From positions 248,001 to 312,000 of the forward strand of contig NZ_QTVN01000001.1 in the NCBI RefSeq assembly GCF_003460605.1: 64,000 nucleotides of DNA. The letters run 5' to 3'. The DNA comes from Ruminococcus sp. AF31-8BH. GTDB taxonomy: Bacteria; Bacillota; Clostridia; Lachnospirales; Lachnospiraceae. The position numbers were made by a program, and so were the translations under genes. The notes beneath the pieces were generated by a model. That model was not told the DNA's origin. It did not search any database and saw only the letters and a list, made by a program, of their open reading frames with translations. Below are positions 1 through 9,059 of this stretch, piece by piece. Within the stretch, counting starts at the first letter, position 1. The number at the start of each line of letters is the position of its first letter.

Positions 1-73
1 TCAATCGGGAAAGCAAAGCCTTGATCCCCTGCACTACAATATATTCATCATCAATCACAACTAAACGATACAT
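1..73 (-). CDS. Response regulator, N-terminal fragment (runs off window)
   Basis: Only the first 24 codons are inside the window. They read as the opening beta strand of a receiver domain, with the acidic pair in VVIDDE that binds magnesium next to the phospho-acceptor pocket. An AAGGAGGA ribosome binding site lies just upstream of the ATG at 73, and the kinase gene ends 10 bases before it, so the two form a YesM/YesN-type pair in one operon. Partners of this kinase family are normally AraC-type DNA-binding regulators, but the output domain is not visible here. It probably controls part of the glycan locus. Confidence 0.85.
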   Translation of the reverse strand, partial: MYRLVVIDDEYIVVQGIKALLSRL

Positions 74-83
74 AAATTCCTCC

Positions 84-1817
84 TTATTTTACCGGAACTA
101 CAATCGTCACTTTCGTTCCCTTTCCCGGACTACTTTCAAAGGTTACTCCATATTTTTCTCCGTAATTCAGCTTTATACGCTCAATTACGTTTCGCACACC
201 GTAACCGTTCTCCAGTCTTGACATATCGTCAATTCCCACGCCATCGTCTTCAATGGTAAAGATCATATTGTTTTGCTCCTGCCAGCCTCGCAGGGAAATT
301 TTACCTTTACCGATTTTCGGCTCAAGACCGTGATACATGGCATTCTCAATAAACGGCTGGAAAATAAAGGTGATTGTCTCCCTCTGGAGGATTTCTCTGC
401 TGATATCCACAAACAGCTCAAAACGGTTATTGTACCTCATGTTCTGCAGCTTCATATAGCCCTGCATCCATTTTACGGAATCTGCAACCTTAATATATTT
501 ATTTCCGTTATTTAGTGCCAGCTTGAAATTATCGGAGAGTGCTTCCACCATCTCTGCCATCTGGTCATCCCCGTGCATAATTGCCACAAAATACAGAGAA
601 TCCAGGGTATTATAAAGAAAATGAGGATTAATCTGGGACTGCAAAAGCAAAAGCTCTGCCTCACGTTCATTCAGCTTTACAGCCATCAGATGCTCAGAAA
701 GCTCAAGATTCGTATTAACCATTTCCTTAAACTTCTGACCAATACGGCCAACCTCACTGTAATCAAACTCTTCTGTAATATGACGTTCACCCTCGCCAAC
801 CTGTGCAATAGTATTTTCCAGCTGCTTCAGAGGCTGACTAATAGTTCTGGAAATAATTCTCGCCATAATGAAGCCTACAATAAGAACACAGCCTGCTACA
901 AGAAATGAAAGCAGCCGAATTCCCTTGCTTTCCTCACTAAGTTCATTTTTTTCTACTACATTTACAATACTCCATCCTGTAGTATAGTTTGTAACAGAAG
1001 AGAAAAGATACAGACTGTTTTTTTCCGGATTGGAAAAGGCTTCCATAATAGCAGTTTCCCTCTTCTCATTTCCAACAAAATAAATCAGCTTGCCCTCCTC
1101 ATCCAACACCATAAAATTGCTGGAATTAAAGCTTTCATTTCCCATGACAAAGGATTTTCCCAAAAGCTTCTGGCTAAGGCCAACTACCATATATCCCATT
1201 CCCTCTCCATCAGAAGGATTGATCATATATTTTGCATAACAAAAGCCGGCTTTAGATCCCACCGCCAGAATGCTGTCCTTAAAAAACACTTCTCGTCCCT
1301 TAGCTTCATTGGCTGCCTTTACCCAGTCCTCTTTCAGGATATCCTTATCTGCATAATACATATAGAAGTCATAGGTTCCCTGATTGATATTGTTCAGCTG
1401 ATAAACATGTCCATACAAATCTGTAAATACAATATAGTTCACCCAAACCTGCTGACTGGCCATCTCATTTGCCACTTTTCGAAGCTTTGTCCGGTCACCG
1501 GAAGAAAATTTACTTCCTCCATATTTATTTCCGTTTTCCAGAATCTGCTGAAAAGACTTATCATTGAGAAAGCTTCGTCCAACATCCACAATATTTTTCA
1601 GATTCATATCCAGCACACGGCTGGAATTCTTAAGCGTAGATTGATAAGAAGCCCGGTAATTCTGCTCAATCGCATCAACAGAGGCTTTATATACAATATT
1701 CATCAAAACCCCAACACCTAAAAGGGTGATAAGAAACATGGAAAGAAAAATCTGGTTCTGAATACTCAGCTGCCTCCATGCTTTTTGTATTCCCGAAGCC
1801 TGTTTTTTCTTTTCCAT
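84..1817 (-). CDS. YesM-type sensor histidine kinase
   Basis: 577 aa membrane histidine kinase. An N-terminal transmembrane helix (about residues 24-46) is followed by an extracytoplasmic Cache-like sensor region (about 50-295), a second transmembrane helix (about 300-322), a HAMP segment, and a His_kinase domain with the phospho-acceptor in INPHFLYNTL (His399). The ATPase domain follows, with an N box FIENAMYHG and a G box DDGVGI. This is the two-helix-sensor architecture of kinases that detect extracellular sugars or transporter state in Firmicutes. It is the penultimate gene of the minus-strand run and directly precedes its response regulator. The ligand cannot be read from sequence; the neighbouring rhamnosidase suggests a plant oligosaccharide (inference). 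Confidence 0.9.
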   Translation of the reverse strand: MEKKKQASGIQKAWRQLSIQNQIFLSMFLITLLGVGVLMNIVYKASVDAIEQNYRASYQSTLKNSSRVLDMNLKNIVDVGRSFLNDKSFQQILENGNKYGGSKFSSGDRTKLRKVANEMASQQVWVNYIVFTDLYGHVYQLNNINQGTYDFYMYYADKDILKEDWVKAANEAKGREVFFKDSILAVGSKAGFCYAKYMINPSDGEGMGYMVVGLSQKLLGKSFVMGNESFNSSNFMVLDEEGKLIYFVGNEKRETAIMEAFSNPEKNSLYLFSSVTNYTTGWSIVNVVEKNELSEESKGIRLLSFLVAGCVLIVGFIMARIISRTISQPLKQLENTIAQVGEGERHITEEFDYSEVGRIGQKFKEMVNTNLELSEHLMAVKLNEREAELLLLQSQINPHFLYNTLDSLYFVAIMHGDDQMAEMVEALSDNFKLALNNGNKYIKVADSVKWMQGYMKLQNMRYNNRFELFVDISREILQRETITFIFQPFIENAMYHGLEPKIGKGKISLRGWQEQNNMIFTIEDDGVGIDDMSRLENGYGVRNVIERIKLNYGEKYGVTFESSPGKGTKVTIVVPVK

Positions 1818-1860
1818 ATTCTCATCACCCTTTCATATTGTGCCGCAAAAATATTTTAAA

Positions 1861-4527
1861 TTACTGTTCAAACACAATGTGGTAAGTTCCGCTTCCTGCT
1901 TCAGCACTCATGTAATCTGCTGCCTTCGTAAAGGTAAGCCCATCGCTTTTTACAACAGCTTTCGCCTGATCCAGACGAATCTGGGCAGTTGTGTTTACCG
2001 GAATCTGAACAGTCAAAAGAATCTGTGTTCCCTGGACTTCCCATTTTACACCAACATTGCCATAAATGCTATGATAATTTCCTTCTGTGTACTTCAGATT
2101 ACCTCCGATTCGCGGATAAAGCACTGCATGCTTGAAGCCCGGCTGCTCCGGATCTGCCTCGATTCCAGCCATTGCGCGGTACATCCACTCTCCGATGGCA
2201 CCGTATGCGTAATGATTGAAGGAGTTCATATCTGCGCTCCACATACTTCCGTCATCCTTCAGTCCATCCCAGTGTTCCCAGATTGTGGTAGCACCTTTCT
2301 TTACCTGATACAGCCAGGATGGGAAATCCTCCTTCAGAAGCAGATCATAAGCATCCTTCAGAGCATGGTTCTGACTCAGCGCATGGCAGAAATACGGAGT
2401 TCCTACAAATCCGGTAACCAGATGTCCGTTTTCCTTGGCCAGCAGTTTCTTCAAGCCTTCCACTGTTTTTTCAATATATTTCTCAGGAGTGAGCTGGAAA
2501 TACAGTGCCACAATATGTGCGGTCTGTGTCTGAGCTGTCATATTACCCTCTGCGTCAAAGAAGGTATCCTGGAATTTCTTCACGATCTTACTGTAAAGCT
2601 CCTCATATTCTGCTGCCACATCATCCTTTCCAAGAGCCTTCGCCATTTTTACGAAAAGTCCGGTGGAATATGCATAGTATGCAGTGCAGGTCAGATCATT
2701 TGGAGTTGCACCAAAATAGCTTCCCTCTTCTGCATCCAGAGCAACCCAGTCACCAAACTGCAGCTTATAATTCCAGATATAATCCACAGCATGGGCACGC
2801 ATGAAATCGATCCATCCCTTCATGCTATTATACTGTCTTTTCAGAATATCCTTGTCTCCATACATCAGATACATGGTCCACGGGTTGATGATTGCCGCAT
2901 CGGCCCATGCTGCTGCAGAATGAGGTCCCTGGCTGAGAAGCCAGTTGCCATCTGTTCGGCCTTCTTCAATGTTCGGAACTACGTGCGGTACGCCGCCCTC
3001 CGGTGTCTGGTCAACCTCCAGATCACGAAGCCATTTCTTATAGAAGGTATATGTATTCATCAGATAGGTTGCTGTACGGCAGAAAATCTGCGCATCGCCA
3101 GTCCAGCCAAGACGCTCATCACGCTGCGGACAGTCTGTAGGCACATCCAGGAAATTACTCTTCAGTCCCCACAGGAAGTTATGGTGAAGCTGGTTCAGAA
3201 GCGGGTTTGAGCACTCCAGCTTTCCGGTGGAAGCCATATCAGAATGCAATGTGCATGCAGTAAAGTTTTCTGCCTTTGGCTCTCCCGGATAGGAAACGAT
3301 CAGTGCATACTGAAATCCCATATATGTAAAGGTCGGATGCCAGGTAACAGTTCCCTCTTTGGCAAATGTATATTTCATAGTAGCCTTGGCAGCACGAAGG
3401 TTATCCAGATAAACATTTCCGTCTTTGTCCAGCACTTCAAAGCAGTGAAGCTCAATTACATCTCCTGGTTTTCCGGATGCAGTGACTTCAATGCGGCCTG
3501 CCATGTTCTGCGCAAAGTCCACAACCGTATCTCCTGCAGGAGTTTTAAAAATACGCTTTGCAGGAATGCGGTCCATTACGTGAACCTTGGCTGCATACTG
3601 AGCGCGCATTACCTCTGTATCAAAAAATACAAGCTGTACCGGCTTCCAGCTTCCGGAAGGTGTTCCTGCCTTTGACCAGTCTGGAATTTCCAGATTTGCA
3701 TCATAGGTTTCACCATCATAAATTTCTGCAAAAACAACAGGAGAATCACAGCCGGTCCAGGAGGTATCTGTGCAGATAGATTCTGTGGTTCCATCTGTAT
3801 AGCGGACCACGATCTCCATGGTAAAAGCTGTCTGATCACCATAATTGTTGCGAGCCTTTGTAAGTCCCATAACCCCCTTATACCAGCCAGGAGCAAGCAT
3901 AGCACCGGCACCGTTTATACCCTTCTGCAGATATTCTGTTACATCATAGGTCTGGTAAAGAAGATGTCTCCTATAAGAAGTCCAGCCAGGTGTCATTTCA
4001 TCCTCGCCAACCTTTCTGCCGTTCAGATAAAACTGATACAGGCCAAGGGCAGTGGTAAATGCATAGGCTTCCTTTACTTCTTTTTTAATTTCAAAGGTTC
4101 CTCTTACATAGGTTCCCTTGGAAACATTTTTGTAGGAATCGTCTGTCTCTGCTGATACGAAAGGAGCTTTCCATGCAGGTGCACCTTCCTCCCACTCACC
4201 ATTTGCGCCTGCAAGTGCAGTTACAAAGGAAGCGGTGTCACTCCACAAAGTTTCTTCCTCTCCGTCTGCGGCTTTCACGCGGACAAAATAGCGTTTCGCA
4301 TTTTCCAGGCTCCCCTTGGCATAAACATGAGCAGACTCCTCGGACTCTGTTTTTCCGCTGTTGTAAATCAAATCTGTAAAATCAGCATCCTTTGCAATCT
4401 GAAGCTCATAGGATTTCTGTTTTACATTTTTCTTATCGCTGACAAGCTCCCAGGCAAACTGCGGCATATGAGAAACACCTACAGGAGCTGTTTCATAATC
4501 CATATAAATTTTCTTAATTGCGAGCAT
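1861..4527 (-). CDS. GH78 alpha-L-rhamnosidase (copy 1)
   Basis: 888 aa, the usual length for multidomain bacterial GH78 enzymes, which release terminal alpha-L-rhamnose. N-terminal beta-sandwich domains (about 1-330) precede an (alpha/alpha)6 barrel whose hallmark DCPQRDERLGWTGD lies near residue 467. The acidic residues in that motif include the expected general acid, and a beta-sandwich closes the C-terminus (HAVLYPRIGG onward). There is no signal peptide, so it acts in the cytoplasm on imported oligosaccharides. The gene is 53 bases downstream of the BKACE gene and 43 bases upstream of the kinase gene, consistent with one operon. A second GH78 at 27707-30253 is clearly diverged, so the two probably differ in linkage or aglycone preference. 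Confidence 0.93.
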   Translation of the reverse strand: MLAIKKIYMDYETAPVGVSHMPQFAWELVSDKKNVKQKSYELQIAKDADFTDLIYNSGKTESEESAHVYAKGSLENAKRYFVRVKAADGEEETLWSDTASFVTALAGANGEWEEGAPAWKAPFVSAETDDSYKNVSKGTYVRGTFEIKKEVKEAYAFTTALGLYQFYLNGRKVGEDEMTPGWTSYRRHLLYQTYDVTEYLQKGINGAGAMLAPGWYKGVMGLTKARNNYGDQTAFTMEIVVRYTDGTTESICTDTSWTGCDSPVVFAEIYDGETYDANLEIPDWSKAGTPSGSWKPVQLVFFDTEVMRAQYAAKVHVMDRIPAKRIFKTPAGDTVVDFAQNMAGRIEVTASGKPGDVIELHCFEVLDKDGNVYLDNLRAAKATMKYTFAKEGTVTWHPTFTYMGFQYALIVSYPGEPKAENFTACTLHSDMASTGKLECSNPLLNQLHHNFLWGLKSNFLDVPTDCPQRDERLGWTGDAQIFCRTATYLMNTYTFYKKWLRDLEVDQTPEGGVPHVVPNIEEGRTDGNWLLSQGPHSAAAWADAAIINPWTMYLMYGDKDILKRQYNSMKGWIDFMRAHAVDYIWNYKLQFGDWVALDAEEGSYFGATPNDLTCTAYYAYSTGLFVKMAKALGKDDVAAEYEELYSKIVKKFQDTFFDAEGNMTAQTQTAHIVALYFQLTPEKYIEKTVEGLKKLLAKENGHLVTGFVGTPYFCHALSQNHALKDAYDLLLKEDFPSWLYQVKKGATTIWEHWDGLKDDGSMWSADMNSFNHYAYGAIGEWMYRAMAGIEADPEQPGFKHAVLYPRIGGNLKYTEGNYHSIYGNVGVKWEVQGTQILLTVQIPVNTTAQIRLDQAKAVVKSDGLTFTKAADYMSAEAGSGTYHIVFEQ

Positions 4528-4580
4528 TTCTTATCCTTGACCTTTCTTTATACAAACGATTCCTGTATGCAGGAATTCAT

Positions 4581-5381
4581 TTAGCGTTTTCTAAGCTTCA
4601 GCATCTGTCTTGCCTCATCTGGTGTTGCAGGCTCCAGACCCATAGCGCGGATCAGGTTCACCAGCTTCTCAACAACCTGCCAGTTGTACTGGGCATCCAC
4701 GCCATCTTCAAGATAATGGCTGTCTTCAAAACCTACACGGACTACAGTTGCGCCCATAGCGATAGCAGCTGCCAGGAATGTCCAGTTGTCACGTCCAAAA
4801 TGAGTAACACCCCAAAGTGCATCGGATGGAACAAAGGAGCGAAAAGCTGCCAACATTTCAGGTGTAGGCTGCATGCCACCCTTGTGACCGAATACCAGGT
4901 TGAATAACATGGGGTCTGCAAATGGCTGCTCAGATTTCACAACTGCCATATTATGCAGCATTCCGATATCAAAAACCTCAGTTTCCGGAAGAATCCCTCT
5001 TTTATAAACTGCATCTGCACAGTAGCGGATATCATCAAAGGAATTGATATATACAGCTTCTCCCAGGTTTGTGCTTCCACCGTTCAGTGATGCACTCTCT
5101 ACCTTGGGATAATCCAAGGGGTTACAGCGATCCTGAATATTCATGTCAGAGACACCACCTGTAGAAGCCTGAACAACTACATCTGTACGTTTCAAAATCT
5201 CGTCAAAGCACTCAGACATGTAAGAAATATCCGGTGTAAGGCTTCCATCCGGTTTACGGCAGTGAAGATGGCACATGGCTGCGCCAAGCTTTACGCTTTT
5301 CTCAACATCCTCTGCAAGTTTTACTGCATCCACACTGGTTCCTGCCTGTACAGGTGCCAGAGAAATAATTACTTTTCTCAT
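4581..5381 (-). CDS. BKACE (beta-keto acid cleavage enzyme, DUF849)
   Basis: 266 aa TIM-barrel protein of the Kce/BKACE family. Known members condense a beta-keto acid with acetyl-CoA and release acetoacetate plus a CoA ester, using a zinc held by an HxH motif; here CHLHCRKPDGS carries it, and THFGRDNW and RVGFED are the typical C-terminal blocks. The start at 5381 (MRKVIISLAP) is preferred because GGAGG lies 7-8 bases upstream; an upstream in-frame ATG at 5396 overlaps that site. It sits directly downstream of a DUF1537 acid-sugar kinase inside a glycosidase operon. A role in degrading a sugar-acid product is therefore an inference; the true substrate is unknown. Confidence 0.85.
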   Translation of the reverse strand: MRKVIISLAPVQAGTSVDAVKLAEDVEKSVKLGAAMCHLHCRKPDGSLTPDISYMSECFDEILKRTDVVVQASTGGVSDMNIQDRCNPLDYPKVESASLNGGSTNLGEAVYINSFDDIRYCADAVYKRGILPETEVFDIGMLHNMAVVKSEQPFADPMLFNLVFGHKGGMQPTPEMLAAFRSFVPSDALWGVTHFGRDNWTFLAAAIAMGATVVRVGFEDSHYLEDGVDAQYNWQVVEKLVNLIRAMGLEPATPDEARQMLKLRKR

Positions 5382-5464
5382 CTTATTACCTCCCATTTAG
5401 CATCTCCCCCTCACCCACCGCTTAGTATTCCGCGCACTTGAAGCTGGGGAATGCTTATCTACGT

Positions 5465-6958
5465 TCAAATTAATTCTTCCACGATTTCCTTCAGAGTACT
5501 TACTTCTCCTACATTGCCTGGGAAAATAATATAAGGCATTCCGGGGAATTTACTCTCTTCTCCGGTCATCCAAACCGGAATTCCCTTCTTCACCTGACCC
5601 ATAACCCGGGCTTTCTTTACATGAAGTGCCTTGGTTCCCACATCTGAGGATGTGATTCCGCCTTTTGCTATAATAAATTTAGGCTTCACCTGAAGCTTGC
5701 CGATAATGCTTGTCACAGCATTGGAAATTTTTACGGAAATCTGCAGTTTCTCCTCCGGAGTCATGTTCTCCGGTGCAAGAAGCTGTCTGCTTGTATAAAT
5801 TACGACGGTTCTGCCTGAAAGGATTTTTTCCTCTGCTGCCTCCACCGTTCTCTCTACCTCTTTCTCCAGACCATTTTCTTCAAAAACGGTGTTTACCTGA
5901 AATTCCATAAAGTCAACCTGTCCGTCCAGTTCCTTCAGACAGTTCAGCTGGTCTGTAGTCTTCTTCACATGGGAACCGATCAGAACGATCCCACCGTTTT
6001 TGGTCGCACCTTCCAGCTGTGCTTTTCCTAAAAGAGGCTGGTCCAAGATGCGTCCCATTACCTTGGTAAAAGCAGCTGCTGTTCTTGCCATATAATGTTT
6101 TCCTTCTTTCATAGCAAGCGCCAGTGCTGCACAAAAAACCTTCAGATCTGCGTAGGAAACTGCGTTCACAATAATCTTTGCCATATCTTTCGCAGATATA
6201 AGCTTTGCTTTGATTCCCTGTATATCCAGCGCATTCAGTTCCTCCAGAGAAATTGTGATGCAGTCTTCTTTTTTATATTTTCCGGCTGTTTTTTCCTCTA
6301 CATATTCCGTAAGGTCGGAGGATTTGTAGCCGAAGGTCTTGTCTTTTGCAAACTCTGTCATTCCGGCAGGAACCAGATTGTCCTGTTCTTTTACGTAATG
6401 GATATTATCCATTGTATAGCGTCCGCCTTCTGGGAAAAATGGACAGATAATCTCCCCATCAACAACAACGCCCTCGTTCTTTGTCAGGCCATCTGCCAGA
6501 AGCTGTGTTTCCAGCGGATAGTGACCTCTTAAAGTAGAATCTCCACGGGAAATAATCATAAAATCCTGTCCCAGTTCTCTGGCAACCTTTGCCACTCTTG
6601 CGGCAATATCCAGATGAACTCTTGTAGTTTCCTCTACAGAAAAGCTCCGTGAATTGGTGAGAATAAAAAACATGTTTTCTTTTTCCTCAAATCCCTTGCG
6701 AATGGATTCTTCTTCCCAGTCAGTATAAACCGACACATCATGAACGGTCTGCACACCAGTCGGATCATCATCCAGTACTACTATTTTTTTATGAAAACCT
6801 TCCATTGCCTGGGAAAGAAGCGCTTCTGCCTTATCGGCATCTGTTCTATCTCTTTCTGCGGCAGTCCGGAAGGGAATTACTTTGCATTCCATAGTTTCTA
6901 TAACTCTCCATTCTGTTGGTGTATTATCGCCCAACCAATTGTGGGACACAGTGTTCAT
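5465..6958 (-). CDS. Four-carbon acid sugar kinase family protein (DUF1537, OtnK/DtnK-like)
   Basis: 497 aa ATP-dependent kinase of the DUF1537 family. The N-terminal substrate domain carries the signature DDDPTG near residue 63 and SRGDSTLRGHYPLE near residue 145. The C-terminal nucleotide domain holds the glycine-rich AKGGITSSD and FPGNVGE motifs. Characterised relatives phosphorylate tetronates (erythronate, threonate) and 3-oxo-tetronates at O4. An extension of about 55 residues precedes the usual start of the family. The gene begins 2 bases after the GH127 stop, so the two are tightly coupled. No PdxA-type dehydrogenase or OtnC-type decarboxylase is visible next to it; the partner is BKACE, which is not the textbook pathway. 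Confidence 0.88.
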   Translation of the reverse strand: MNTVSHNWLGDNTPTEWRVIETMECKVIPFRTAAERDRTDADKAEALLSQAMEGFHKKIVVLDDDPTGVQTVHDVSVYTDWEEESIRKGFEEKENMFFILTNSRSFSVEETTRVHLDIAARVAKVARELGQDFMIISRGDSTLRGHYPLETQLLADGLTKNEGVVVDGEIICPFFPEGGRYTMDNIHYVKEQDNLVPAGMTEFAKDKTFGYKSSDLTEYVEEKTAGKYKKEDCITISLEELNALDIQGIKAKLISAKDMAKIIVNAVSYADLKVFCAALALAMKEGKHYMARTAAAFTKVMGRILDQPLLGKAQLEGATKNGGIVLIGSHVKKTTDQLNCLKELDGQVDFMEFQVNTVFEENGLEKEVERTVEAAEEKILSGRTVVIYTSRQLLAPENMTPEEKLQISVKISNAVTSIIGKLQVKPKFIIAKGGITSSDVGTKALHVKKARVMGQVKKGIPVWMTGEESKFPGMPYIIFPGNVGEVSTLKEIVEELI

Positions 6959-6960
6959 TT

Positions 6961-8922
6961 TTATACGGTATATGCAATTGGGAACCAGATTCTCATCTCG
7001 CCGTAATCACGATTATCCCAAGCATAATATGGGATCAGGCGTACATACTTTTTGCTCATACCGTGGTATTTCAGAGGCTGATATAGAGCATTTCTGTCAA
7101 ACTCAGAACGATCAATCGTGTATTCCTCTGTCTCAAGAGCTGTCATTTTTCTTCCCTCGATTTCAAATTCAACAGGAGCAAACTCTGCATTCAGATCCAG
7201 ATAAATATCATCCAGAGTCGTTGCATGGGTATCTACACTCTCGCAGCAATATACCAGCGGTCCACGTTCAATGGCAGCCTGTCCCACAGTTTCTTCAACC
7301 ATGTTATTAGCTACTGTATAGCGGATCTTCATATCCAGATTCAGCTGTACATCCATGTTTTGCAGATCCTCCACAAGAATATCCAAATAGGTTCCTGCAT
7401 CAGCTGCTGTTAGCTCACGGTTTGCGCCAGCGCCCTTAATAAAGCCGCCTGCAGCCCATCCCGGAACACGCAGTCTTAAGTGAACAGGCGCATTTACCTT
7501 CACATTCTTTGCTGTGAAGCGGATTGCTCCATCGAACGGATAATCTGTGGACTGCATCAGTGTGAATTCTCCTCCATTTTCCAGCTTCACCTGAGCTTCA
7601 CTTGCACCGTACATACCGGTCCATACGCTGTTATCAGATGTAAGATATGCATATTCACTGGACTGGGCAATGGTTCTCGCCAGGTTTGGAGGACAGCAGT
7701 AGCTGAGAATATATTCACTTCTTGTAAGTGGCCAGATCAGCTTATAATCAAGCTTCTTGGCGCGTCTTAACATATTTTCATAGAAAAATCTTTTTCCATC
7801 CAGACTCAGTGCAGCTAGGTTGGTATTCAACATCATTCGTTCCAGAATATCAAAGTATTCTGCCTTTGGCTCCAGCTGGAACATGCGGTATGCCCAGAAA
7901 ACGCCGCCAAGAGATGCACAGGTTTCATTGTATGCAGTAATATTCGGAAGCTGATATTCATAGCCATATGCCTGATGAACAAGCTGATGATCAAAAAAGT
8001 ATCCATACGGAGAAGCGCCATTATACAAGGCTCCACATCCGCCAGTAATATAAAGCTTTTTATCCACAAGACTTCTCCATACTTTGTGGAGAACGTTAAT
8101 ATAATCCGGATCTTCCTCTTCCAGACAAAGATCCGCCACACCTGCATAGAGATAATTGGCACGAACTGCATGTCCAAGAATTTTCTCATGTTGCTTCAGC
8201 GGAATCTTATCCTGATTGTCATCCAAGCCGTTCTTTACGCTGTCACGAAGCGCGATCGCCTGCTTCGCAAGCTTCAGATAACGTTCTTCGCCAGTGGTAC
8301 GATACATTTCCACAAGTCCCATATAATGGGAAGGGCAAACTGCAGTCTGAACCTCTCCTGTGCGCTCTGCCTCTTCATACAGATGCTCCAGATAATCTGC
8401 TGTTCTGGCTGCAATTGCAAGAAAGCTGTCCTTGCCTGTAATTCTTTTATGTACACAGGCTGCTGTAAACATATGTCCGAAGTTGTATACCTCGAAATCG
8501 TTAATATCTCCCATTCTGGAAACGCCGTTCCCGCTTCTTTCTCCAATGATCTGCTTGGTGGAAAGATAGCCGTCCGGCTGCTGTGCTCTTCCGATGAGAT
8601 CAATGTATTTTTCAATCTCGTCCTTCAGAAGCTGGTTATCTGTCTGATAAGCCGTATAAATGGCAGATTCCATCCATTTATAAAAGTCTCCGTCTCCGAA
8701 AACAGTTCCGTCAAAATCTCCCTGCGCATCTCCGGCGCAGATTTTGAAGTTCTCTACTACATGGCTGATATCCTTGCTGTCAAACATGTGCTTCAGCTGA
8801 GGCACAGTGCTGTTCGCGCAGGTATCAAAGCGTTCCTTCCAAAGACCGCCTGTCCATTTTACTTTCATCCCGTCCAGCGCATGTACCTTCGCGTAAGGGG
8901 ATTTGGTTGTATCTGTCAGCAT
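6961..8922 (-). CDS. GH127 beta-L-arabinofuranosidase
   Basis: 653 aa, the standard length of GH127 enzymes, which remove terminal beta-L-arabinofuranose through a cysteine nucleophile held by zinc. The diagnostic residues are present: Glu333 and Cys335 in YNETCASLGG, and the Cys pair 409/410 in SYCCPPNLAR, one of which is the family nucleophile. An (alpha/alpha)6 barrel occupies about residues 10-430 and beta-sandwich domains the rest. There is no signal peptide, so it is cytoplasmic. It is the first gene of an operon with its own promoter at 8990-9018, which shares a long element with the promoter of the racemase-like gene. The next gene (acid-sugar kinase) starts immediately after its stop. 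Confidence 0.94.
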   Translation of the reverse strand: MLTDTTKSPYAKVHALDGMKVKWTGGLWKERFDTCANSTVPQLKHMFDSKDISHVVENFKICAGDAQGDFDGTVFGDGDFYKWMESAIYTAYQTDNQLLKDEIEKYIDLIGRAQQPDGYLSTKQIIGERSGNGVSRMGDINDFEVYNFGHMFTAACVHKRITGKDSFLAIAARTADYLEHLYEEAERTGEVQTAVCPSHYMGLVEMYRTTGEERYLKLAKQAIALRDSVKNGLDDNQDKIPLKQHEKILGHAVRANYLYAGVADLCLEEEDPDYINVLHKVWRSLVDKKLYITGGCGALYNGASPYGYFFDHQLVHQAYGYEYQLPNITAYNETCASLGGVFWAYRMFQLEPKAEYFDILERMMLNTNLAALSLDGKRFFYENMLRRAKKLDYKLIWPLTRSEYILSYCCPPNLARTIAQSSEYAYLTSDNSVWTGMYGASEAQVKLENGGEFTLMQSTDYPFDGAIRFTAKNVKVNAPVHLRLRVPGWAAGGFIKGAGANRELTAADAGTYLDILVEDLQNMDVQLNLDMKIRYTVANNMVEETVGQAAIERGPLVYCCESVDTHATTLDDIYLDLNAEFAPVEFEIEGRKMTALETEEYTIDRSEFDRNALYQPLKYHGMSKKYVRLIPYYAWDNRDYGEMRIWFPIAYTV

Positions 8923-8989
8923 GATTTTTCTCCTTTAATTATGCAGTTTTGTTATAAACACACTGCTTGCACATTATATAATATAAAAA

Positions 8990-9042
8990 ATTTTACAGTT
9001 CTTTTTTTGAAATCTCAAGTCCACATTCTTTATTTTATGTCA
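8990..9042 (-). promoter_or_regulatory. Promoter and shared 28-bp element of the GH127 operon
   Basis: On the minus strand a -35 box TTGAGA (9013-9018) is followed after 17 bases by a -10 box TAAAAT (8990-8995). A 28-bp element (9015-9042), whose core reads AAATAAAGAA then GTGGACTTGA, overlaps and extends upstream of the -35. The same 28-bp arrangement occurs at 15912-15939 in the same position relative to the -35 there. A regulator bound here could contact RNA polymerase, consistent with activation by an AraC-type regulator, although repression by the GntR protein encoded just upstream is also possible. Confidence 0.6.
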
Positions 9043-9059
9043 TGTTTTCTTCGCATGCT

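Noticed and set aside
1840..3210. 456-aa plus-strand reading frame antisense to the first GH78
   Set aside because: Overlaps a clear rhamnosidase in the opposite strand; the protein is Cys/His-rich without any domain and no ribosome site precedes it.
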